From positions 12,367,823 through 12,431,822 of the forward strand of contig CAXIPT010000001.1 in the NCBI GenBank assembly GCA_964030475.1: a stretch of 64,000 nucleotides of DNA, given 5' to 3'. Below, in pieces: positions 22,324 through 34,209 of this stretch; position 1 is the first letter of the stretch, and each line of letters starts with the position of its first letter. The translations under genes and the position numbers were made by a program. Below the pieces are notes generated by a model. It was not told the DNA's origin. It saw nothing but the letters and a program-made list of their open reading frames with translations, and did no database searches. The DNA is from Tethya wilhelma (Eukaryota; Porifera; Demospongiae; Tethyida; Tethyidae).

Positions 22324-22678
22324 CAGGGGCGTAGCCAGGATTTAGAGTAAGAGGGTGCTTAAATTGTGCGCGCGCAGCGCGCGGAAATTTTGGGGTGCCA
22401 CGCCCACTTTTGGGTCACGTGGTCGATACCGTGACCTTTGAACTATCAAACTGCTGAGCGCTTTCGATCAACCTAGCGTGAACTAAACGGTTCTGAAGTT
22501 TGTTTATCAAGAGCTTAGACATAAATGAGCTTAAAAAATAGCTTCTAACAACAAACAAGTAAGAAAAAGTGATTCTAAAGGCTTGATTACTTATTGATTA
22601 TTAAACATTTTTGTGCTTCCGGTCAGCGGCAAAGGGGGTGCTCGAGCACCCAAAGCACCCCCCCTCCCTACGCCACTG
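22324..22678. mobile_element. hAT5-like MITE, copy 1, 5-bp target duplication
   Basis: The left terminus CAGGGGCGTAGCCAGGATTT and right terminus ending CCTACGCCACTG are inverted. The 5-bp direct repeat GAGTG lies immediately outside both ends (22319-22323 and 22679-22683). The interior has a GC-rich block (GTGCGCGCGCAGCGCGCGGA) and no ORF. A second, inverted copy at 48423-48803 has its own 5-bp duplication, confirming the boundaries. Confidence 0.9.
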
Positions 22679-22800
22679 GAGTGCACTTGTTGGGAAGGAG
22701 ATGGAGAGCTATGGTGAAATCGAGGGAAAGGAGCAGGAGGCAAGCCCAGCAACATACCATGTTTATGTTGCTACTTGTAACTGCTACAGTTAGCTCTCAG

Positions 22801-24030
22801 TTATTGACAGAGAGAATGATTTGGGAGAAGACGAGAAGTAGCAACTGGTGGTAACAGGTGGTGAATGCTAGCTTCAATCATCAAGATTGGCTACAAAATT
22901 TTCGTATGTCAAAGGCAACATTTGCAATGATGTATGCAAAATTATGGTATGATTGCTATATCTGGTTTTTGGCAACTGGGGCTGACAACAGAACAATTGG
23001 GCATTTGTTGGTGTTGCCAAATCCACAGTGTGTGTGTGTTAAAGAAGAATGCACACAGATTGTAATTATTATTGTATTTATGTAATTCATCACGCCACCG
23101 GAGGCGCAAAGGGGGGAGGGGAACAACACACACACACACAAACACAAATAACAATCAAAAAAAAATAGAACACAAATAAACTGAGGAGAGAAAAAGGAGA
23201 GTCAAGTTCCAGACTTGCAGCACAAGCGACTTCAAGCATTTGGAGCCCAGAATGCATCGGCGTGAGATTCAATCTCGAATCCAGATATATACCGTCTTGA
23301 GGCTAGTAATTGAGACTGAGGCATTCATCAGACTCCAGGTCACTAGTGTTCAGACAATCACTAGATTGAACAGCACCTATCTATACACTAGACCTGCTGA
23401 CCTTTACCGGAGACCAGCTGAAGGTACCATGCGTCTCCATAATGCACACAGACTCCAGGGGTATCATTTGCCTCATAAACACCGCAGAATCCACTGACTC
23501 TGGGATGACAAGATCAGGATTCTGATGGCAAAAAGTGATGTCGAGAGGTTTCCACAGGAGAGACCAATGATTCAGAATCATCACTACACACAGACAGGGG
23601 AAAAACACTGCGAGCTTCAGAAGAATGTCTCTGAGAGGTCGAGGACTCACTGCTCCACTGAGGGGAGAAACAGAATACACCTGTTATCATGCTACGTACT
23701 CATACTTCATGGAGATTCACTAAGTAGACGGCTTTGAGAATAAATATGGCTTCCCACAGGGTGCTGGTGCTGTGGATGGAACCCATATACCGATTATATC
23801 CCCAAATGAATTAATGCCCTGCTGACTACTACAACCAAAAAGGGTGGCATTCTATAGTCATGCAGGGAGCAAAGATCATTTTAATGTAGGCTGGCCAGGT
23901 AGAGTACATGATGCTAGAGTTTTTTCCACAAAGGAGAGAGTAAGACCCTTCTTCCAGACTGGAGAAAGAAACTTTGTGATGTGGAAGTCCCGCTTGTGAT
24001 GGTTGGTAATCGATCCAGCTTACCCTCTAT
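22801..24030 (+). pseudogene. PIF/Harbinger-type transposase, split by an insertion
   Basis: Upstream block 22810-23065 reads WLQNFRMSKATFAMMYAKL and ATGADNRTIGHLL, the N-terminal helix-turn-helix part of DDE_Tnp_4 transposases. Coding similarity stops at about 23066 and resumes at about 23686 with YVLILHGDSL, ENKYGFPQGAGAVDGTHIPI (first catalytic Asp), YYNQKGWHSIVMQGA, GWPGRVHDARVF (second Asp). Frameshifts and a stop remain after that. Both halves keep the family order, so an insertion of roughly 620 bp split one gene. Fragmentary, certainly inactive. Confidence 0.85.
23066..23685. repeat. Insertion within the Harbinger transposase
   Basis: The inserted stretch starts near a CA-rich tract and GCCACCGGAGGCGC, contains two diverged ~100-bp blocks rich in CTCCAG/CCAGAG words, and has no recognised domain. 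Exact ends and a target duplication were not identified. Confidence 0.45.
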
Positions 24031-24384
24031 TGACGTGGCTCATGAAAGCAGATAACGAACACTCAACAGAAACACTTTAATTACTCCCTGAGTCGAGCCA
24101 GAGTCATAGTAGAGCATAGCTATGGTCGTTCGAAATGGCGATAGAGGTGCTTGTTAAAATGGCTAGATGGAGATACTTTCGATGATGATTGCCTGGAAAG
24201 GGTTAATTAATCTACATTAGATAGTATAGCCATACGAGAAACATTTATGTTAGTCAATAACCAGACACTATCACAAGATGTACATAATATTAATGAAACA
24301 AGGTGCTTAACCTAGCAATACAATGCATTGTCATCTAGTTACCAGTACGATGAACAGTGGGCCCAGCAGAGGACAATTACTATT

Positions 24385-24680
24385 GTAACCATGGATGCCC
24401 TGCCAGACCAGGAGGCTGGTAGTGGCAGCCTGACTGGCTACACAGAGAATACTTGGTCACTAACAATGATCTGATTATCTATATGTTAACTGCAAGAGTC
24501 AAGAGTACTAGCACTGTACTAGCTGGCAAGCTCACATAGCTAACACTGATGACTCGGTGCATGCCTTAGAAACATGCTTATGCCAAGAGAATAGTATTAA
24601 TTTGCCTACAAAGTAAGTAAGCTGCCCCTCAACTCCTTCTGCATGCTTCTGCCAAGTCATGGATATTATAGCTCGCGGAA
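24385..24680 (+). repeat. Dispersed repeat, family D, copy 1
   Basis: GGATGCCCTGCCAGACCAGG, then AGTGGCAGCCTGACTGGCTA and GTACTAGCACTGTACTAGCT, recur in the same order at 52790-53120. The leading part can fold (GCCNGACCAGG.../...CCTGACNGGC). It could be SINE-like, but no tRNA-type A/B boxes were recognised. Confidence 0.65.
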
Positions 24681-25129
24681 CTATGGCCAAGTGAAAACTA
24701 AATAACGCACACGCATACAGGCTTAACCATAAGACATTTACTTACTTAGGGTTTGGATCCAGGTGTGGTTTAGCAAAAAGTGGGCGTGGTTATTTCGCGC
24801 TCAAACCTTGATCCAAACCCCCTTTCTGAAATCCTACTTTAGTGCTTCAGCCACGCTAGTGGCAAGCTTAGCTGCCTGTATCAAGGCTTATCCTCATTCC
24901 CCAAATCACTCTTATATACTTGTCAGTTAGTTTTTTACTGATTCTCCAATTTTTTTATCTGATCAAAAGTGGGGTTCGTCCGAACCTCAATGAATCCCCC
25001 CCCTGGATCCGCCACTGATTCAAAAACCACTTAGGATATATTAATTGTTCAAGAAGTCACATTCCATTTTCCTTTCTACCATCCAAAAGAAGTTTTATCA
25101 AAGCTGTAGATATATACTGGCTATTAGCA

Positions 25130-25330
25130 CAATACAAATATTCAGACGAATAACTCTGCAAAAACTGAGGGCTTGGCACTAACTCTTTCTCTTTCTAATG
25201 AGCCCTAAAACATATGGCCTACAACGTTAAAGTACCAAATTAAAATGTGCCTCTTCTTGGCTCAGAGACTATTCACTTTTATATAGAAGCTGATTCTTGA
25301 ACGAACAAACTTGGTTTCTTTGGCTTTTGC
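25130..25330 (+). repeat. Dispersed repeat, family B, copy 2
   Basis: AATATTCAGACGAATAACTC, then CAAAAACTGAGGGCTTGGCA and GAAGCTGATTCTTGAACGAA, follow the same order as 54535-54880. Confidence 0.7.
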
Positions 25331-25365
25331 CATCAGTTTTTTGTATTACAGACCTATACCCACAT

Positions 25366-25548
25366 AAATTTGGACCCCTCCCCCCCTCGTGCATTTCCCT
25401 AAATCTGATTACCCTAACATAACGTGTCCTGACATATCACATCTAGTAATAGCAAGGGGTCCAAATATTCAGTAAAATTAGTTCCAGGTGATCCAAATTT
25501 TTTGAAAAATATGTACTGGGGGGATTGAGGGTCCAAATTCGTCGTGAC
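25366..25548. repeat. Short inverted-repeat element
   Basis: The left arm AATTTGGACCCCTCCCCCCC and right arm GGGGGGATTGAGGGTCCAAATT are imperfect inverted complements, consistent with a ~180-bp MITE. No target duplication was established. Confidence 0.5.
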
Positions 25549-25833
25549 ATATCCTTTCTATATTCAAGTGCGCATTATTTGGAATCTGCAGCATGCGGTG
25601 CCCCAAGTTCTGTCCTATCCTGTCGTTCTCTTTGTTCAGTTCTTCAGTATGTAGGGGAGTTATCTTTAGCTAACAAGACACAAATATAATGGACATAATT
25701 AAATCACGTTCAGCTTGGGGATTCAGAGTTCCAGCTGTTCAAAAGGCATGACTGTAGTATAGGGCTATTGGCAAATTCTCTGCTCAGACTAAATTCAATC
25801 CACTGATACTTGTAAACAATTATTCAAAAAAAT

Positions 25834-26075
25834 AGAATAAACAAGTAGAAAAAACATTAGAAATGTAATGCAAACATAGGAATCGCCAAATAGGAATGTT
25901 TGTCAGATTGAGTGAGTTAAAATTCATTCCTGTGTCTACAATGTCATTGAGCTCAGTAGGGATATGAACATAAGGTGACACAGTGAAATGAACTTGCTCA
26001 ATCTGACAACCATTCCTATTTTGTCTACTCACTTTTTTACGATTTGGCCATTCCTATGCATTTCTAATGTTTTGT
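25834..26075. repeat. Foldback MITE, family A, copy 2
   Basis: The left arm ACAAGTAGAAAAAACATTAG and the right arm CATTTCTAATGTTTTGTGTAC are inverted. TTTTTACGATTTGGCCATTC near the right end matches copies at 2163-2418 and 55317-55569. Confidence 0.7.
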
Positions 26076-26099
26076 GTACTTGTAAACTTAGTATATAGC

Positions 26100-27270
26100 T
26101 ATCTATTGAGAGGCTTCTGGAAACAACTTCTCAGGATTATCCTTGTCCTTGAAAATGTCCATGTCCAGAAAGTCTATACTATTGGTTAACTTGATAGTAG
26201 AAGATAGACTATCAAGAAAGCAATCAAGCCTGCCAATGAATGATTCCAGACAAAAAATATATCATCAAATAAGACAATGAATTTCTTGTAAAAAACGAGT
26301 GCCCAGTAGTGAACTGGAGCCATGTATATAAAACTTAGCTGCTGACACAGCATGCCCCATCTCTGGTGGTACAGATGACTTTCTACTTCTAAAAATTGTT
26401 AGTAAGACAAACAAGCAAGTTCTGTAATCAAGGCTGTTTGTAGACAAAACGAGTGTGTAATCAAGGCTGTAAATGAACTACCATTTGATTTGCAAAACAA
26501 ATCCACAGTGACAATACAATTATCGATATGAATTTTGTGTACAGAGAAGTAACATATCTGCTGTAACCAGGTAACACATAGACGAAACTGTCATAGCACT
26601 CAATTGTCTAGAAGAATCTTTAAGATACGAAGGAAGAGAAGGGTGGAGAGGTGATAATGTACAAATGAGAAGCAGGGGTCGCAATAAGTGCATGGATACC
26701 ACAATTGTTCTACCCATTATAGGAGGCTTGTGCACTTCAGGAAGAAGTCTTAAATGAGTGCAGTGGAGAGTTAAGTTCTTAACATCATCAGGTATAGCAC
26801 GACCACAACGTTGTAGAATAGAAGTCAACCTTTTTGTCAAAAGTAATAGCTGAAACTTCCAGATAAAATTTCTAATCACATAATAGAAGACGTGAACTTC
26901 ATTAATTTCCTAGTCACGATTATCAGATAGAAGAATCTTAATGTCCTTTCTTTGATCTGATAGAGGAGAGCCTACATAAATTACTAGGAGTGAGAGTAGA
27001 AACAATATGACGATTAAAAGTTCTATACAATCATGCCTCATCACTAAAAGAGGAACCTCAATTGCGAAGAAATCCAACAGACTTGGATCTTCGTTGTTTA
27101 GAATACTTGGACAGCTTGAAATTGGATTGTTTCCGTTTCAATATTGACTTTCTCTCATGAGAAGAACTATGAGAAGAGCCAAGAGGAAGACCTAGGAGAT
27201 GTATTCCTGGACATGCTACCTGATATTGAGGCTGGATCTGGACACTTTTAAATTTGGGCTGCAAGATCTA
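26100..27270 (-). pseudogene. Penelope-like reverse transcriptase relic
   Basis: Reading leftwards in shifting frames: a basic Ser/Lys-rich leader (27264-27058), then LRLLPEVHKPPIMGRTIVVS (compare the LPKxHKP..xGRPIVS motif), PSLPSYLKDSSRQL and LVTAD. Further on comes FDDIFFVWNHSLAG at about 26250-26210, the RT catalytic block with Y replaced by F before the DD pair, and finally TIKLTNSIDFLDMDIFK. This motif order is that of Penelope-like elements. Several frameshifts are present; the GIY-YIG endonuclease was not seen. Confidence 0.75.
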
Positions 27271-27488
27271 GATTTTCGACCCATAAGTCCCAACTGCTTC
27301 AGCCTATGGTCCAATACGTACATATACTTCCACTCTCTAATTTCCGAGGCTGTGTTCATAGCCTGGGAACATTGTCCTGCTCTTTCTCAGCCTTCTTCTC
27401 AGTTCAGTGCGAACAGCTTTCACAACCAATTTGCTGTTTATTGCTAGAGAGAATGCTTTTTTCAAGTCTAAATGTTTGGCTGAGATAG

Positions 27489-28004
27489 ATGTCAATCTAT
27501 CACAACTCTTTGGTCTGCATCAGAAATCGGACTCAATTGTCTATATCTGGGGATGTTCTAAGAGTGTTTCCTCTTGAAGAGACAAATTATAAGCTTTCAA
27601 TTCTTGCTTTTTCCTGGAAACTTTTGATGTATGCTGAACCTGTTCATCTATCTACTGAAGTTACGCTTCCATCTCCTTTCATATTTACTATGGCAATGCA
27701 CTCTGGATCTGAACTCCCCTCTTTACAACTTGCCTCAGCTTGTGTTGCAAATTTTGTTCCTGAGACCCCACTGGATCCAAGGAGAAATAAACACCCAGCT
27801 CTCAGTCCTCCTCATTGTGAAGTGAATGATCCTCCCTCTGATGGTTCATTTGCTAGCGCTGTTGGCTTTGAGTTGAAGAAGCTGTTTCAAGACTCTGCAG
27901 AATCTCGTCAGTATGCTAAATTGGACAACTACATTGTAATAGCACCGTGTCTTGGGTACTTTACCCAAAGGTTTAATGTTACCCTCCAAAAAAGCGATGT
28001 TTGA
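27489..28004 (+). CDS. Unassigned ORF, 171 codons
   Basis: A long plus-strand frame runs MSIYHNSLVCIRN... to QRFNVTLQKSDV. No transmembrane segments, signal peptide or recognised motif. It directly follows the Penelope-like relic on the opposite strand, and an in-frame extension upstream (to about 27410) exists in another frame. It may be a decayed transposon ORF or an orphan gene; no splice pattern decides. Confidence 0.3.
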   Translation: MSIYHNSLVCIRNRTQLSISGDVLRVFPLEETNYKLSILAFSWKLLMYAEPVHLSTEVTLPSPFIFTMAMHSGSELPSLQLASACVANFVPETPLDPRRNKHPALSPPHCEVNDPPSDGSFASAVGFELKKLFQDSAESRQYAKLDNYIVIAPCLGYFTQRFNVTLQKSDV

Positions 28005-28353
28005 GGGTGGCAAGGTTGACGAAATCCTGCAAACAGCAATGAGATCTTTAATTGCTGAGATAATGTGAAGGTAAAGTGTGCGCAAGCTTCCCAACCACTA
28101 TGAGCTTCAAGTTTCAGTCAAAATAATATTTACCAAAGCTTTTCATTCTAAGTGATAGAACTTGACCTCCAGAATGACTGTAAAACTGAACGAAATCTAA
28201 ATAAATACTTTACCAACAGGACCCCCAAAACAAGCAAGCCTGTGTATATGTAACAAGCTTAAGAAACATACGTTTATAACAAAAAAAGCATTGAAAACAA
28301 GACAGGAGGGCTGTCTGATGAACAGATATGACCCTAATGTAATGGTCTACGTA

Positions 28354-28768
28354 GCTGGGTCATGTGATGTGAATTTAATGAATAATTATACTAATCAATG
28401 TGAGGGTTTACGAACTTATAATTACGACATGTTACACTGAGGTGAATACTGTTGCTATGGTAACCAAACTCTTTAATCTAGTATGTAGTACCCAAATTTA
28501 CTTGAAAATTGGTACAGAATGTATACATGAAGAGATAAAGCAAATTTTCTATTTATAGCACACCATTTTTGGCCAAAATTATCACTATTTTGTCTCTATT
28601 TCTGTATGTTTACATCATGTACCACTTTCTCATGTGGATTTAGGTATAGTATAATAAGATATTTCAGCAAATTAAGTATGGTTTCCATAGCAACAGTATT
28701 CACCTCAGCGAAGCAAATCATCCTGAAACTGCTAATTATTCATAAAATTTGTGTCACATGACTCAGTT
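28354..28768. repeat. MITE with arms of about 120 bp
   Basis: Outer arms AGCTGGGTCATGTGATGTGA and, inverted at the right, GTGTCACATGACTCAGTT. Inner arms CACTGAGGTGAATACTGTTG (28436) and CAACAGTATTCACCTCAGCG (28695) are near-perfect inverted complements. The interior is AT-rich without ORFs. Confidence 0.7.
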
Positions 28769-29710
28769 AATTAGATTATCTCATTAAGGTTAGCCAGAAC
28801 AACAACCACGAGCATTCCCATGGTAATATCTATACATACAACGATCTCGCATAATTTTTTCCCTTAATTAGTAACCCTTGCCTTAACTGGCCTGATCATG
28901 AGTGGATTACTTGTTATTTGATTTACTAATGGCATAATAACTCTATGTTTGCCATCATAATAGTGTATAACTGAATATGTCATTAATTATGACATACTTA
29001 ATATCTAACTGTATATATTTACTCTTTGTATATAAAATGTATAATTGCATACCTATACAAAAATCAAGTTAGCAGAAGCGCACAAAGAAAGAGGAGCCTG
29101 GTATTGAAGTACATGTATAGAGAGCGCTCAAACAAATTAATACATTTTCAGAGAGGTAACCTGGGACCAGGATGGCTGTTAATGGATGTACTGGGTGTCT
29201 GAGCCATGCACAGTGTACATGGTACCCATTGAGACACAGAGTAATGAGTGTATGCATCGTCATGAAGGTACTGAGTGTTCAATAGTCTACTGAGGTATAT
29301 ACTTTGTACTAATAAGTATCCGTTGTGTACTGTAGCTGGCAGCTGTGTGTACTGAGTGTCCATAGTGTGCAATTAACTGCATGATTCTATTTCTGTGCGA
29401 GAAAAGGATTATCCAACTAGCTAAAAGTACATGTAGGTTCAGATTCACTTACAAACCATTTATGAGTGTAAAAGGTTTACAATTAGTTTAATGCAGTTGT
29501 TGTATGAATTTAAGCAACATGCCAATTAATGCATCTGATCCTTTTGCTGCTATGAAATTTTTGAGAGGAAAAGGACAACTTCAGAGCAAAAATACAACAA
29601 ATTTAGTACATTAAGAAAGTTGCACAAAAAATTCCTATATCAATTCCTCCATGTGAGATAGTCTCGATTCAGTGCTTTCATAATAACTATGGTGCCACTG
29701 TATGCAATAT
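28769..29710. other. Intergenic region downstream of kelch gene B
   Basis: No gene is recognised. Around 29210-29360 the word TACTGAGTGT recurs several times (29270, 29340 and variants), suggesting a decayed short-period repeat. Confidence 0.35.
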
Positions 29711-32141
29711 CTATTTTTCTCTAATATTTATAGTGCTAGTTATCTGGGAATGCCGGTACTTCATGTAGTTCGATATCATGGTTTGAAGCACCACTGGTAC
29801 ACTCTCCAGTTGACCTTTCAGCTCTGAGTGATGTTGACCAATGCTTTCAAGACAGAGTTCTCTCAGAGACAGCAGACCTTAACAGGATAGTTTAGTTTAG
29901 TTCGGGGAATTGATCAGTAATGTTTGTCATAATACCCAGTGCCTAGTTTGTTTCACTTACCAAAGGAGAATGTGGTGAGCCCTCTCTGGACATGTTTCTC
30001 AGCATTTGACTGTCTTTGGATATTCCCACCAAACAGCACTGCATCTGTCCTGGCTCCTTCAATGTGGTATGCACATGCCATGTGCCACATTCTTGGCTTC
30101 AGTGCCACTTGGACCTACAACCATAAACCACATAGTCTTGTGCCCAGACCCAACCCTCTCCTAGGAAAAATAGGTCTGGTACACTTTGAAGGATTTTTGG
30201 CGGTTTGCTGACTCAGCTAGTAAGCAGATATTCAGCTAGTAAGCTGATATCCAGCTGGTTTGATTCTCATGCATGTGAAAGCAAAATTTGTCATTTAGTG
30301 ATAATGCACAATTAATATTAATTGCTGCGTACCGTATAGCGGGAAAGTTTTGCAGGGTTTAACTTTTGCGGATTTTGCAGATCACCATCAATCTGTGAAA
30401 TTTTTATCCGCAAAATTTTCTGTATGGGCTTGCACAGCTCATCCATAATAGTTAAACGCAAAAAAGTTTGACACTGCGAAACATTCCCGCTATACGGTAC
30501 TCCAAATATGGAATCATTGTATGGGTGGAGTCTGTGTGATAAGGAGTTTTTGGTCTTGCTGACTCAGCAAGTCAAGATTTTGAGACTCCATGTGATTCCT
30601 TTCGAACTGTACCAGACCCCTTTTCTCTCGTGTCCAAGCTAAGGGAGGGGTCTGATCATGAGACTATAAATCACATGTTAATTACCAATAAGTATTGTAA
30701 AGATGTGGATAAAAACTTTCACAGATGGATCGTGATCCACAAAAAATGTGAAAGGTTAACCCCATGAAACTTTCCTGCTATGGGGTACACGAAATTTCTC
30801 CGTAATGTATAATATTATACATATGGAGATCAGTAGCTCATCTGCAAAAGTTAAAATGCAAAAATGTTTGACGAGAGACATCCGTGAAAGTTATACCCCA
30901 CGAAACTTTCCCACTGTACAGTATACCTGTTTCCATGTCATGGTGTCCACATTAAGTATCCACACATCCTTACAGTGCTTGTTGTCCCCACCCTTCCCCC
31001 ACAGGACAAACAAATGCTGAGCTAAGATGCCAGCATCACATGCTGTAATGCACTTAGGATCCACTAGACAAGTAGCAGTATGGAGTGTTCTTCCACAAGG
31101 CCATGGTTGATTAGCATGCTCTGGAAGATAAGTTTCACTCCATTCCTGTATGAAATAATGAGTATTATTATTATATTGATTATAGTGTACAATTTGGAAC
31201 GTTAGCCTTTTATTGATGTGGGGAACTTTAGGCTAATGTCTAATCAATTTTGTTACAAAATTAACTGTTGTATGATGTTAAACCAGCAGTCACTTACAAG
31301 TGATCATGAGCAGTACTTACATTTTTAAGGAAGTCAAATACGTAGATATGTGAGATTCTTCCCTCCTCCTGTTCTCCTCCAAACATCAGTGCTCGGTGAG
31401 TGTCAATCATGTTGAATGTAAACCCAGTACAAGGAGGTGGACGAACACTACTACTCAGTTTGGGAACTCTCCAAATCCCTTCCATTATAGTATTATTGTT
31501 GGTTGTGTGTATATAGAGTAAACAATAATACAGTTCAATAGAATGAGGTCTAACTCACGTTTCTTGATGTCATACAGAAACATTTCATTGTTCCATCCAT
31601 ATCCGTAACTGTGACTGTATTGCTTTAACTCCACGTATCTGGCTCCTGGTTGAACATTTTCAATTGGAGATCCTGTCCCACCATAGATACATATCTGATG
31701 ATTGTAGATAATTGCTTCGGTTCTATATCGAGGAGAAGGCTTCACTTGGTCATCTGCTAAGACAACCATCTCCCATGTGTTGGTGGTGGTGTCAAACTTG
31801 TACAGGTCAGAAGAGAAGTCGCCCTCATTCCAACCTCCAAACAGGTAAAGATCACTGCCATAAGCAACCATGGTAGAGCCATTGCCCAGATCAGGAACAT
31901 CTCCACTAGTAGCATACTGGAGCCATACCTTGTTGTGGATGTCATACACATCAATGAAGTTGTCATCAGTGTTTGGAAGACTCTCTTCAACGGGATATGC
32001 ACCAAACTCAGGATCATCCACAAGTTGTTGAGTATAACCACCCCATGTGTACATGAAGTGATCAATCACTGCCAAACAGTAGCCAGTTTTGGGCTCGGGT
32101 ATCCCACTTCCTACACAATCTATCTCTGTTATTAGCGCCAT
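29711..32141 (-). CDS. Kelch-repeat protein B, 5 exons
   Basis: Exons 32141-31559, 31478-31321, 31145-30927, 30114-29961 and 29877-29711 splice in phase to 426 residues ending TAG. Kelch repeats are recognised by successive hydrophobic-GG blocks: MYTWGGYTQQL, LYLFGGWNEGD, ICIYGGTGSP, ALMFGGEQEE, LFVLWGKGGD and VLFGGNIQRQ. Typical W and Y residues follow (VWLQYA, TWEMVV), making a predicted six-bladed propeller. A helical tail follows (LRELCLESIGQHHSEL). There is no BTB, Kelch-adaptor or signal sequence, so it is probably cytosolic; partner unknown. Its paralogue lies 95 bp upstream in tandem, with identical exon-2 and exon-4 lengths. The third intron carries a TA-flanked MITE. Confidence 0.85.
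30332..30497. mobile_element. Mariner-like MITE, family F, TA target duplication
   Basis: Inverted termini CCGTATAGCGGGAAAGTTTT and, at the right, GAAACATTCCCGCTATACGG. TA lies on both sides (30330-30331 and 30498-30499). The 166-bp element sits inside an intron of kelch gene B. Related but decayed sequence (AACTTTCCCACTGTACAGTATAC and AACTTTCCCACTATAGGGTA) occurs at about 30775-30920 and 32625-32820, and around 41635-41815. Confidence 0.85.
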
Positions 32142-32235
32142 CTCTACAATGGTGGGGGAATTCCCTGAAAATTCCCTCCAGTATAACAATGACACAATGT
32201 TGCAGGAATACCTTTACTATAGTAAACAATCACGA

Positions 32236-34209
32236 CTAGAGTTTTACACTAAAATAGCTGTGCTTAAAATACTTAGTAAACAAATTTCTAAGAACATAAG
32301 GTGCAGTCTCAATCTGACTTGATAGTGCTGTGTGATTCTGTCTCAAACATTCAAGGCACAGGTGCTTTAGGTTCTGAACACCTGCATGTAGATAATGGAT
32401 TGTGAATGAATGAGCAATGGGTACATCAATGCAGTGAATGGTTTTATTACCAAAGGAGAATGTGGTGAGCCTTCTTTGGACATGTTTCTCAGCATTTGAC
32501 TGTCTCTGGATATTCCCTCCAAACAGCACTGTATCTGTCCTGGCTCCTTCAATGTGGTATGCACAGGCCATGTGCCACATTCTTGGCTTCAGTGCCACTT
32601 GGACCTACAAGCAAAACATATTCCACACAGCAAGAAAGTTTTGCAGGGCTAACTATTGTGAAAGTCTCTTGTCAACATTTTTGAGTTTTAACTTTCATGG
32701 ATCATCCAGGATGAGCTGTGTGAAAACCATACGTACATTATGTTACAGATTTTTGCAGATGATCGTGATCTGTGAAAACCACAAAAGTTTAATCCCACAA
32801 AACTTTCCCACTATAGGGTAGTTAAATGCTAAGCGTGCTAAACTCATTCCCTGGCTTGCATTTAAAAACATATAATACTGTATATATCTTACGTAACAGT
32901 CTGTACAAATAGCTATACTGTGAAATTTTTTGCCACATGCCCGAGTGGGGAATATTAAATGCACAAAAAATTTACAACTTTGGCAATCTTTACTGAATCA
33001 GTTGAATATATATATACCGTAGATCAGGAAATTTTCGGCGCTATAAATTTTCGCTTGTCTATTTTTGTGTGTTTAATTTTCGTCACTTTCTATAATTATA
33101 CCGTATACATAGACTTGCCTCTGTCCATCTCATGGTGTCCATATTGAGTATCCACGCATCCTTACAGTGTTTGTTGTCATCACCCTTCCCCCACAGGACA
33201 AACAAATGCTGAGTCAACAGCTGCCCCGATCTCCCCACCCACTCTGGATCCACTAGGCAGGTGGCTGTGTGAAAGGTTCTGCCACTTGGCCAGGGCTGGT
33301 CAACATGTTGAGGCACAAAAGGTGCACTCCATTGCTAATAATGGAACAATACCATTTGTGAGCAAAATGAAAAGAACTGGAAAAGTATATTCAGTACTTA
33401 CAGTTTTGTGAAAGTCATAAACGTAGATATTTGCAACTCTTCCTGCAGCATGTCTTCCTCCAAACATCGCTGCTCGGTGAGAGTCAATCATGTTGAATGT
33501 AAACCCAGCACATGGTGGAGGGCGCATGTCATCACTCAATTGAGGTACTTTCCATATTCCTGTATGAAATGATCAGACCAATTGAAACAATTCCTTAAAG
33601 TACAGAAAGGGCTGATTTACTTTTATGAATGTCATAGAAGAACATTTCATTATTCCATCCAAATCCATAGTCATGATTGTGTTGCTGGAACCCAACGTAC
33701 TCTGCACCTTGTTGAAGAATAGCTATATCAATTGGCGGACCAACTCCACCATAGATACAGATTTGATGATTGAACAGAACTGAATCAGTCAAATAACGAG
33801 GAGAAGGTTTCACCTGGTCATCTGCTAAGACAACCATCTCCCATGTGTTGGTGGTGGTGTCAAACTTGTACAAGTCAGAAGAGAAGTCGCCCTCATTCCA
33901 ACCTCCAAACAGGTAAAGATCACTGCCATAAGCAACCATGGTGGAGCCATTGCCCAGATCAGGAACATCTCCACTAGTAGCATACTGGAGCCATACCTTG
34001 TTGTGGATGTCATACACATCAATGAAGTTGTCATCAGTGTTTGGAAGACTCTCATCAACTGGGTAGGGTGGGTTATCTGGATCTTCTACAAGTTGCTGTG
34101 TGTGACCACCCCAGAAGTAGACATAGTGGTCAATGAGTGCAGCACAGGATCCACTTCTAGGCTCAGGAACATCCCCTCCACAGGCGTTTACTTGAGTTAC
34201 AAGAGCCAT
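32236..34209 (-). CDS. Kelch-repeat protein A, 5 exons
   Basis: Exons 34209-33621, 33559-33402, 33334-33119, 32604-32451 and 32381-32236 give 420 residues. Motifs run parallel to gene B: VYFWGGHTQQL, LYLFGGWNEGD, ICIYGGVGPP, AAMFGGRHAA, LFVLWGKGDD and VLFGGNIQRQ, then tail LKHLCLECLRQNHTAL. Two splice oddities: intron 3 has a GC donor (GAG|GCAAGT) aligned with the GT donor of gene B, and intron 4 is only 69 bp, a multiple of three with no stop, so retention would add 23 residues (443 total). A propeller scaffold role is inferred; no enzymatic residues are evident. Residues encoded at 34053-33815 are nearly identical to gene B although the flanks are diverged. Confidence 0.85.

Noticed and set aside
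29939..32821. Plus-strand frames reading ENVVSPLWTCFSAFDCLW in two places
   Set aside because: Antisense of the fourth exons of the two kelch genes; the duplication of the shadow merely reflects paralogy.
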